Below are positions 58,334-64,000 of a DNA stretch of 64,000 bases, in pieces. Made by a program: the position numbers and the translations under genes. The DNA is from Streptomyces albicerus (GTDB lineage: Bacteria > Actinomycetota > Actinomycetes > Streptomycetales > Streptomycetaceae), in NCBI RefSeq assembly GCF_008905045.1, contig NZ_VWMY01000025.1:26332-90331 (forward strand), given 5' to 3'. Numbering within the stretch: the stretch's first letter is position 1; every line of letters begins with the position of its first letter. Under the pieces are notes generated by a model that was not told the DNA's origin, searched no databases, and saw only the letters and a list, made by a program, of their open reading frames with translations.

Positions 58334-58615
58334 ATGTCCGATGTCATGATCCGCGTCCCCGCCGAAGTCCGTGACCAGCTGGCCGCAGTGGCCGAAGCGC
58401 GGGGGACCAGCCTCCGTGCCCTCATGCAGGACATAGCTGCTCAAACGCTGACTCCGGAGCAGATCAGGGAGCGGGCCGATCACACCCGCGCTTTGCTCGC
58501 CGAGCGGTTCGGGCACTACGTCACGGACGAGGAGTCCGCCGACATGCGGCGCAAGATGCGGGCGGCCACCGCTGCTCACCGTGCTGCCCTCGCCGAGGCG
58601 GAGGCATCTCGTTGA
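58334..58615 (+). CDS. Ribbon-helix-helix type antitoxin
   Basis: A 93-residue protein: SDVMIRVPAEVRDQLAAVAEARGTSLRALMQDIAAQTL forms a ribbon-helix-helix DNA-binding start (residues 2-40), then a helical charged tail that would neutralise the toxin. The stop overlaps the toxin start (TTGA). Probable leaderless expression from the promoter at 58322. Confidence 0.82.
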   Translation: MSDVMIRVPAEVRDQLAAVAEARGTSLRALMQDIAAQTLTPEQIRERADHTRALLAERFGHYVTDEESADMRRKMRAATAAHRAALAEAEASR

Positions 58616-59004
58616 GCGAGACCGAGCATTACGTCCTCGATGCTCCGACCTTGCTCGCCATGGGCGGCAACAAGCAGGTATCCGGTCTCATTCACGCTGC
58701 GGCAGCCAGTGGCGACGTACGCCTGTGGGTGCCTGTCCTGTGCCTCCTGGAAGCGGAACGCGAGCATTCGGGGATCGTCGGTCATGTCGGTGTGCTGGTC
58801 GACGTCATGCATTTGATCGACGATGACTACGCGATGGCAGTGACCGTCGCCGAACTGTGCCCCGATGGCGTTCCTTTCGGTGTGGCCGCAGCGGTGCATG
58901 CCGCGAGGCCGAACCAGATGCTTCCCGAGGGCGCGCTGGTCGCCACCGTCGCGCCGGATTCGTACGACGGATTCGGAGTCGGGGTCATGGATCTGAATCG
59001 CTGA
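58612..59004 (+). CDS. PIN-like toxin
   Basis: A 130-residue protein, TTG start overlapping the antitoxin stop by four bases. VLDAPTLLAMGG (first Asp), LCLLEAEREH (Glu) and ATVAPDSYDG (last Asp) line up with the acidic residues of PIN ribonucleases, but the third acidic position (usually DA before the AAxxHAAR helix) reads PFGVAAAVHAAR, lacking the Asp. So the protein is PIN-like with a possibly altered site. Toxin function is inferred from gene coupling and size. Confidence 0.7.
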   Translation: MSETEHYVLDAPTLLAMGGNKQVSGLIHAAAASGDVRLWVPVLCLLEAEREHSGIVGHVGVLVDVMHLIDDDYAMAVTVAELCPDGVPFGVAAAVHAARPNQMLPEGALVATVAPDSYDGFGVGVMDLNR

Positions 59005-59206
59005 CGAGTCGACTCCGTCGGGATGTGTCTCCGTCGGGATGCCTCATGATCTGTGTGGCCTCCGGCAGCGGACTGGAACCGGGAGGAGCGCCGGGCGTGG
59101 GTCCCGGCCGCCCTCCCGCACTCCCGGATCTCGGCCGCCGCCCGACTGCTCGTCGTCGACCCGGCCAGCTATCCTCGTCCGGACCCCGCGAGGAATGGGA
59201 GAGTCC

Positions 59207-59779
59207 ATGTCTGTTGGATCAGGGGCCGGGGAGTCCCGGGCGCAGAGTCCTGGGCGCTCGTTTGCCGGGAACGTGGTCTTCGGCGCCGGGCTGCTGCTCG
59301 TGCTGGCGACCATGACGCTCGGCGGCTACGGGGGCGTCGCCCTGGCCCTCGGTTTGGCGGACGATTCGTTTCTGTCGTCGGCGATTCCCGGCGACGGACG
59401 CAACGCGGCGGTCGTCGGAGGCATCGGTGCGGGCGGTCTGGCGGGGCTGGTGGTGCCGCTGATCCTGTTCGCGGCGGTTCGGGGGACCGAGGAGAATCCA
59501 CGGATCGGGGCCGGAGAGGCCCTGCTCAAGGTGCTCGGCGCGGTTGCCGTCGGCGCGTACCTGTTCCTCGTCTCCCTGGTCGCCGCCCAGCTCGGCTGGG
59601 TCCTGCCCAAGGGACCCACGACCCTGGTGAGTGTCTTCGCCGTCGGCTTCAGCTGGATGCCGCTGGCGCTCGTACCGTGGGAACGATTCGGGCTGGGGGG
59701 TGTGGGAGGACTGCTCCCCACCTCTGGCGGTAAGTCTCGTGGTCGCGGCCGTGGCGGCGATTCAGACCAGTCGGACTGA
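59207..59779 (+). CDS. Four-helix membrane protein, 190 aa
   Basis: Helices around NVVFGAGLLLVLATMTLGGYGGVALALGL, VVGGIGAGGLAGLVVPLILFAAV, LLKVLGAVAVGAYLFLVSLVAAQLGWVL and LVSVFAVGFSWMPLALVPWERF, then a basic Gly/Arg tail. ATG 59207 has GGGAG upstream. No family recognised. Its end overlaps a convergent gene by 18 bases. The 200 bases upstream contain a duplicated CTCCGTCGGGATG but no other gene I can support. Confidence 0.7.
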   Translation: MSVGSGAGESRAQSPGRSFAGNVVFGAGLLLVLATMTLGGYGGVALALGLADDSFLSSAIPGDGRNAAVVGGIGAGGLAGLVVPLILFAAVRGTEENPRIGAGEALLKVLGAVAVGAYLFLVSLVAAQLGWVLPKGPTTLVSVFAVGFSWMPLALVPWERFGLGGVGGLLPTSGGKSRGRGRGGDSDQSD

Positions 59780-60385
59780 GTCCGCCAACTCGTCGGCCAG
59801 CTTCGCCAGCTCCTCGCCCAGCCCCAGGGCACCCCAGAGAAGTCGGCACTCCAACGCGGTGGGATACGTCCGAGGCAGGACATAGTGCGCCACGCCTTCC
59901 AGGACCGAGCCGCTGTCCGCCTCGGGATCCGTGGGCTCCAGGCGGTGCACGCGTAGCGCGGCGCCCAGCGGAAGCTCGACCTCCGTGATGTCCGGGGGCC
60001 TGAAGTACGGCCCTTCGGCGGCCTCGGCCTCCGCGCGCAGTACGTCGAGGTGCAGCGACTCGGCCGGGACGCCGCTCAGTTCCCGTACGCAGTAGAAGGC
60101 AGCCACGCCACCGTCCTGAGGCGTGAGGAGCGCGGCGCAGAGCGCCTTCTGCCGCGCGGCGACAGCCCAGTACCAGAGCACGTCCTCGGCGAACGCCTCG
60201 CGCCATTCGGCCGGTGCGTCGTCGGCCGAGAAGTGCTCGTCGGCCGCGGACCGCGCCCACGCCTCGGGCCGCTCGGCGGTGAGGTCGAGTACGAGCCAGT
60301 TGTGCGCGGCGGGCAGCGTGACCCGGCACTCGTGCCAGTCGGCGGCCGCCGCCGTGTCCGCCGTGTCCGCGGTCTCGGTGTTCAT
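59762..60385 (-). CDS. Cytoplasmic hypothetical protein, candidate immunity protein
   Basis: A 207-residue acidic soluble protein (WHECRVTLPAAHNWLVLDLTAERPEAW; GGVAAFYCVREL; VLEGVAHYVLPRTYPTALECRLLWGAL). No signal, membrane helix or known domain. Its ATG overlaps the upstream effector-like gene's stop by one base, and being last in the operon fits an immunity protein or chaperone for that effector. This is inference from position. Confidence 0.75.
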   Translation of the reverse strand: MNTETADTADTAAAADWHECRVTLPAAHNWLVLDLTAERPEAWARSAADEHFSADDAPAEWREAFAEDVLWYWAVAARQKALCAALLTPQDGGVAAFYCVRELSGVPAESLHLDVLRAEAEAAEGPYFRPPDITEVELPLGAALRVHRLEPTDPEADSGSVLEGVAHYVLPRTYPTALECRLLWGALGLGEELAKLADELADSVRLV

Positions 60386-61779
60386 CAGCGGCTACTTCCC
60401 GCCAGCGAGGCGTCGGGGCCGGTCACATCGATGTCGTTGCTCTCGAAGAGGCCGATGAAGCTGTTGGTGTCCGAGGCAGCCCCGGTGCCGGTCGCTCCGA
60501 GGGCCCAGGAGTTGTAGCTCATCGCCTGTTTGAACGCGTCGGGCGTTCCGATGATGCTCAGGTCCGAAGGATCGATGTTCTTGATGCGGGAGAGTTCGTC
60601 GACCATGCCCGGGCCCACGTACATGCTGGCCAGGCCGCGCGCGCCACCCGCGCGATAGGCATCACGCACGGCGGAGACGTTGTCGCCGACCTTGAACAGG
60701 TCCCTCCAGTTGCCCCGGATCGTGCCGAGGTCGTCGACGAAGGAGCCGCGCAGGCCCCTGAAGGCCGCGCCCAGGCCCACGTTGGGCGCGGCGGCCGCCC
60801 CGGTCGCACCGGCGCGCGCACCGACCATCTCCACGACCAGCGCGCGCCGGGCGGCCGAATCGAGAGCGGGATGCCATCCGCGTACGTACTGGGTTGCCGC
60901 GGTCCAGACGCGGCTGCGGCCGGCCGTGGCGGCGAGCTTGGCGCCGGCGGAGAAGACCCGCCCGACGCCGAAGGTCGCGAGGCCCAGTACGTCCATGGCG
61001 ACGTCGCCCCACGAGCCGTCGCCGTTGATGGCGAGGAGCAGATGGCAGACGAGCGAGATGGCGGTCGCGATGAGTGCGATGGTGCCCAGGACACCGGCGA
61101 TCGCCTGCCCGATGATCGGGATCCAGCCGACAAGGAGCGCCACCACCCCGCAGACGGCCGCCACGGCTCCGGCGATGTCGGCGACGATCTTCAGGGTGTC
61201 GCGCAGCTCGTCCAGCCAGGAGTCGTTGAGGTCGTCGCCCTCGGTGATCTCGTGGATGCGCTTGGCGGCCGTGTTCCCCGCCGTGTTGTGACGGCTCTTC
61301 AGCGTGGCGAGCTGGCCGCGCAGGCCGGCCAGGTCGCCCTGCAGGTCCGTCACCGCGGTGTCGAGCGTCTTCTGTCCCGCCTTGTCGGTGTCCTTGGGCG
61401 GGTTGTCGGCCTTGGACTTCGCGGTCGTGAGGTCGCCGCTCTTCGTCTCGGCCTGCCCGAGCAGCCGGTCCGCATCCTCCTGGATGGACTCGAGCGTGGT
61501 GTGGTACTCCTTCAGCGCGGCGCCGGCCTCTTCGTAGCGGCTGTGCGCCTTGCTCACGGTCTTCGCGGTGTCGTCGGCCTTCTCCGCGAACTCCCGGCCC
61601 GCCTTGGAGTCCCAGCTCTTCTGGTCGCCGAGACGGCGCAGCGCGGCCGCGGCGTCCGAGATGGTCTTCGCGGTGGCGGTGAACCGCTTGGCGAGGGCCT
61701 TGAGGTCGTACACATCACCCGGTACCGGGTCCTGGCTCTCGCCCAGCACTTCCCAGCGGTGGTCGGCGGGACGCGTCAC
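60385..61779 (-). CDS. Putative type VII secretion effector with WXG100/LXG-like N-terminus
   Basis: A 464-residue protein, GTG start. Residues 1-175 form a long helical bundle (YDLKALAKRFTATAKTISDAAAALRRLG; SWDSKAGREFAEKADDTAKTV), with SW near residue 55 as in WXG100-like proteins. Residues about 193-252 are hydrophobic, with two to three membrane-like helices (IAGAVAAVCGVVALLVGWIPIIGQAI). The C-terminal 200 residues (FRGLRGSFVDDLG; LASMYVGPGMVDELSRI) match no domain I know. A helical targeting part plus hydrophobic and novel C-terminal parts is the layout of LXG-type effectors. Overlaps neighbours on both sides. Confidence 0.8.
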   Translation of the reverse strand: MTRPADHRWEVLGESQDPVPGDVYDLKALAKRFTATAKTISDAAAALRRLGDQKSWDSKAGREFAEKADDTAKTVSKAHSRYEEAGAALKEYHTTLESIQEDADRLLGQAETKSGDLTTAKSKADNPPKDTDKAGQKTLDTAVTDLQGDLAGLRGQLATLKSRHNTAGNTAAKRIHEITEGDDLNDSWLDELRDTLKIVADIAGAVAAVCGVVALLVGWIPIIGQAIAGVLGTIALIATAISLVCHLLLAINGDGSWGDVAMDVLGLATFGVGRVFSAGAKLAATAGRSRVWTAATQYVRGWHPALDSAARRALVVEMVGARAGATGAAAAPNVGLGAAFRGLRGSFVDDLGTIRGNWRDLFKVGDNVSAVRDAYRAGGARGLASMYVGPGMVDELSRIKNIDPSDLSIIGTPDAFKQAMSYNSWALGATGTGAASDTNSFIGLFESNDIDVTGPDASLAGSSR

Positions 61780-62093
61780 TTCTTGTCCTTGCCTGTCTTG
61801 TCCTTGCCGACGAGCGCTTTGTAGAGCTCGTCGTCGATCTGGGTGTACGCCTCGCCGGCCGTCTTGGCGATCTCGCCCAGGCCCTTGATCTCCTCGATCA
61901 TCTTCTCGCGGTTGTCGTTCCAGCCGTCGGAGAACTCCTGCAGCCTTTCCTGCAGCAGTTGGTGCCCCACCGTTCGTCGGTCGTAGGCGTCCAGGAGCTT
62001 GTCGAGCCCCTCGAACTCCGTGGCCACCGTCCGCAGCCCCACCCCGGCCGTGTGCAGATCCTCGGTGGAGACCCTGAGCCGCTCGCCGCTCAT
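61776..62093 (-). CDS. WXG100-like small helical partner protein
   Basis: A 105-residue protein of two helices: STEDLHTAGVGLRTVATEFEGLDKLLDAYD and LLQERLQEFSDGWNDNREKMIEEIKGLGEIAKTAGEAYTQIDDELYKAL. DGWND provides the Trp of the turn and AYTQID gives YxxxD export signal near the end. It overlaps both flanking genes by four bases and likely forms a hetero-hairpin with the N-terminal bundle of the effector-like protein. Confidence 0.85.
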   Translation of the reverse strand: MSGERLRVSTEDLHTAGVGLRTVATEFEGLDKLLDAYDRRTVGHQLLQERLQEFSDGWNDNREKMIEEIKGLGEIAKTAGEAYTQIDDELYKALVGKDKTGKDKK

Positions 62094-62734
62094 CCCTGTT
62101 GCCCCCGTGCTTCCTGCGTTTCTTGAGCTTCCTGAGTCTTTTTCTGCCAGCGGAGAGTACCGGCGACCGCGTCGAAGAGCTCCACCATCGCGTCCGCGAT
62201 CGGCTCCAGCGGGGTGCTGAACGTCAGCATCAGCACTTCGTCCCGATCCGGTACGGGCACGAAGTACTCCACGATGGTGTCCTCGAACTCGGTACCGAGC
62301 CGCCGGGCTTCCCGGGTCCGCTCCGTGCGTCGCCGACGAGCCGCCCGTCCGGCGGCAGGCAGCCGTGCGGGAGCCACCTCGCCCTTGCCCGCCAGTGCTG
62401 AGACCGCATCAAGGCTGTCGAATCGCTGGTGGATACGAGAGATCAGCAGGGAAGCGGACAGAGGGATGCCCGCTGCTTCCAGGAACGAGAGGTAGAGCAC
62501 CACTCCGCCCTGTTCGGCACCCGCCTCGGCGGCACCCAGCAACTGCTCCTCCGACCGGCGGCGAAGCACTGGCTGGTCGTCCACGCCGGCGAACTGCCTC
62601 TTGATCAAGGCGCTCACGGATGCTTGCCGCTGCTCCAAGGGCTGGAGCGGAATGCGATACCAGTCTTCGGGAGTGATCAGGCCGAAGACGTTCTCACCCT
62701 CGGCGGTCCGGTCGGCCGGCGCGGTCTGTTGCAT
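62090..62734 (-). CDS. Hypothetical protein with Mog1/PsbP-like C-terminal half, T7SS-linked
   Basis: A 214-residue soluble protein: PEDWYRIPLQPLEQRQASVSALI start, a helical middle, and a beta-rich end (TEFEDTIVEYFVPVPDRDEVLMLTFSTPLEPIADAMVELFDAVAGTLRW; residues about 155-203) that resembles the strand-strand-helix end of Mog1/PsbP-fold proteins. ATG 62734 is chosen, without a clear ribosome site. It heads the operon of the effector-like gene. Two more proteins with a similar end follow upstream. Function unknown; a secretion accessory role is plausible. Confidence 0.7.
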   Translation of the reverse strand: MQQTAPADRTAEGENVFGLITPEDWYRIPLQPLEQRQASVSALIKRQFAGVDDQPVLRRRSEEQLLGAAEAGAEQGGVVLYLSFLEAAGIPLSASLLISRIHQRFDSLDAVSALAGKGEVAPARLPAAGRAARRRRTERTREARRLGTEFEDTIVEYFVPVPDRDEVLMLTFSTPLEPIADAMVELFDAVAGTLRWQKKTQEAQETQEARGQQG

Positions 62735-62904
62735 GCCGACAGACGCTAGCCGTGGGGATCGCGTTTTCGCCACAGCGAACTTTTCCGCGAGAGGCAACAA
62801 ACGGGATCAATTCGGTTCGAGCGCACCGGCGCCAGCGGTGGGCTGAGTCCGCTAGGGGTCGGCTCGGGCTGTCAGAGGGCATTTCACCCACATCAAACGA
62901 CCTC

Positions 62905-63496
62905 TCAGGCCTCGTCTCCGATCCAGATGCTTCGGGCGAAGTCGTCGATGGCGTCCAAGGAGGCTTCGAGGAGGTCGGGGTCGTCGTAGTGGCCCTTGAG
63001 GACCAGGTCGACGTCGCGGGGCCGGGTCGTTCCAGGCGTAGGCGACGGAGGTGATCGGGCCACCGTCGGGGCGGATCCAACTGCGCACGCAGCGCAGGCC
63101 CTCGCCGAAGTGGGGCGAGACGAAGGGGGCAGTGTCCACGCTCCGGCTGGCAGTGGTGGTCGTGGGGTCGGGTTCGATCAGCAGGCTCAGATGCCGGGCG
63201 CTGTGTTCCTCATCGCAGGCGAACTGCTTCGTGAAGAGGACGAGTGGTGCCACCTGAGGCGGCATCGAGCCGAAGAGGAACGCCTGCTCGGCCTTGACGT
63301 GGTCGCGCAGCATGGCGGCCGAGCTCTCCAGGAACTTCCTCGACTGCCGCTTCTCACGCCAGGTGAGCTTGCGTCGGTGGAGCAGGGCAATCGCCTTGAG
63401 TTGCAGGTCCAGCCACTGTGAGAACTCCGACCCGGTGCCATGCAGGGGCATGTGGTACCACATGGCCGGGTCGGAATCGGTCTCGACGATCGTCAT
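62905..63496 (-). pseudogene. Frameshifted T7SS-linked hypothetical protein
   Basis: The frame from ATG 63496 (TIVETDSDPAMWYHMPLHGTG) is coding-like until VAYAWNDPA, then turns into Arg/Pro-rich noise. Another frame continues sensibly as RDVDLVLKGHYDDPDLLEAS and DAIDDFARSIWIGDEA with a stop at 62905-62907. The shift lies in the G4 run at 63018-63021 (C4 on the coding strand): one base fewer restores NDPARDVDLVL. The joined protein would be 196 residues with the same strand-helix end as its neighbours. Either a true pseudogene, a slippery site, or a homopolymer sequencing error. Confidence 0.75.
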
Positions 63497-63532
63497 GCGG
63501 GGCTCCTGCTCCAGCGGAAGGCGGTCAGTACG

Positions 63533-64000
63533 TCATTCCGCGCCCGCGCCCGCGCCATCGCTCGCATCCGCGCCCGCCTCCTCATCCTGCGTCGGATCCG
63601 TGAAGGACACCGTCTGAAGGACGGCCGACATCAGGGCGTAGATCTCGGCCCACTGGTCCATGGAGGCTGTGTAGAGAGTGAAGACCGCGGTGAACGGGCC
63701 TGTGGGAAAGGGGACATGGACCTGGATCTGGCCGGTGAGGAGCGTTGTCTCCTCGCCGCTCCCCGTCATCTCCGGGCCGAGCCTGTACTCGCGCACGGTG
63801 ATGCAGGACACCGCAGGACCGCACGGCAGGTCCAGCCAGATGGCGTCGTTGAGCGGGTCACTGGAGAGAGCCGCGAGGATGCCCTGGGCGACGACGTCGG
63901 TATCCGGGTCGGCCTGGTCCGTCGGGGCGATAGCTATGGTGAGTGCGCATTGGGCGACGCCCTCGGAAGGTTCGTACCTGATCACTTCCCCGTCCGCCGC
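63533..64000 (-). CDS. T7SS-linked hypothetical protein, 5' end beyond the window
   Basis: The visible 155 residues (to DGAGAGAE) are soluble, with SEGVAQCALTIAIAP early and CITVREYRLGPEMTG, LLTGQIQVHVPFPTGPFTAVFTLYTASMDQWAEIYALMSAVLQTVSF late (residues about 85-135), a pattern of strands and a closing helix like that of the 62090 protein. The tail is Asp/Glu/Ala-rich. The frame is open to the window edge; a GTG at 63985 is a possible start but its ribosome site is too close, so the gene probably begins outside. Confidence 0.65.
   Translation of the reverse strand, partial: AADGEVIRYEPSEGVAQCALTIAIAPTDQADPDTDVVAQGILAALSSDPLNDAIWLDLPCGPAVSCITVREYRLGPEMTGSGEETTLLTGQIQVHVPFPTGPFTAVFTLYTASMDQWAEIYALMSAVLQTVSFTDPTQDEEAGADASDGAGAGAE

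Noticed and set aside
1..64000. tRNA, rRNA, CRISPR array, integrase or attachment site
   Set aside because: No cloverleaf-like sequences, no regularly spaced repeats with unique spacers, and no integrase or intact transposase were seen.

Overview
The window is a high-GC (roughly 70%), densely packed actinobacterial chromosome segment. Codon bias, GTG/TTG starts, GTGA/ATGA stop-start overlaps, futalosine menaquinone genes, HTH/DUF397 pairs and two families of short intergenic repeats all point to Streptomyces. The order hemL - haem/cytochrome c genes - futalosine genes - cold-shock gene - mqnA - kinase - EccC resembles what I recall of the conserved core of the S. coelicolor chromosome. No rRNA, tRNA, CRISPR array, intact mobile element or biosynthetic megasynthase was seen.

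1-10.8 kb: the 5' part of a secreted FG-GAP repeat protein, a transposase scrap, then hemL, a histidine phosphatase, a deacetylase-like lipoprotein and a complete system II cytochrome c maturation set (resA, ccdA, resB, ccsB), closed by a hairpin. 10.8-13.7 kb: an ECF sigma factor coupled to two paralogous membrane-anchored CU044_5270-type proteins. 13.8-20.2 kb: an SRPBCC protein and a possible pyrimidine-base module: an IPNS-fold oxygenase and a yeast-type cytosine deaminase, divergent PucR regulator, and an NCS1 permease further on. 20.2-24.8 kb: a WhiJ-type HTH/DUF397 locus, an ArsR/quinone oxidoreductase pair and an aldo-keto reductase. 24.8-31.7 kb: menaquinone genes mqnL, mqnP, mqnM and mqnE with an Lrp regulator, a rhomboid protein and UdgX. 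31.8-38.2 kb: acetyltransferase, DUF4229 protein and a fatty-acid module (TetR, MaoC, long FabG, acyl-CoA synthetase) with a double-palindrome operator.

38.2-41.0 kb: methyltransferase and an AzlCD exporter with a cupin HTH regulator. 41.0-48.6 kb: an RpiR regulator, a C45 Ntn-hydrolase and a full oligopeptide ABC importer, with two tiny translation-coupling ORFs at gene junctions. 48.6-50.1 kb: a cold-shock protein with a long structured leader, and mqnA.

50.1-64.0 kb: the most interesting part. It holds a membrane Ser/Thr kinase, an orphan type VII secretion ATPase (EccC with FHA-like domain), a divergent WXG100 protein, a ribbon-helix-helix/PIN-like toxin-antitoxin pair, and a tightly overlapping four-gene operon that looks like a type VII effector cassette (accessory protein, small helical partner, effector-like protein, possible immunity protein). 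Two more proteins related to the accessory protein follow, one carrying a frameshift. The other core secretion genes (eccB, eccD, eccE, mycP) are absent from the window.
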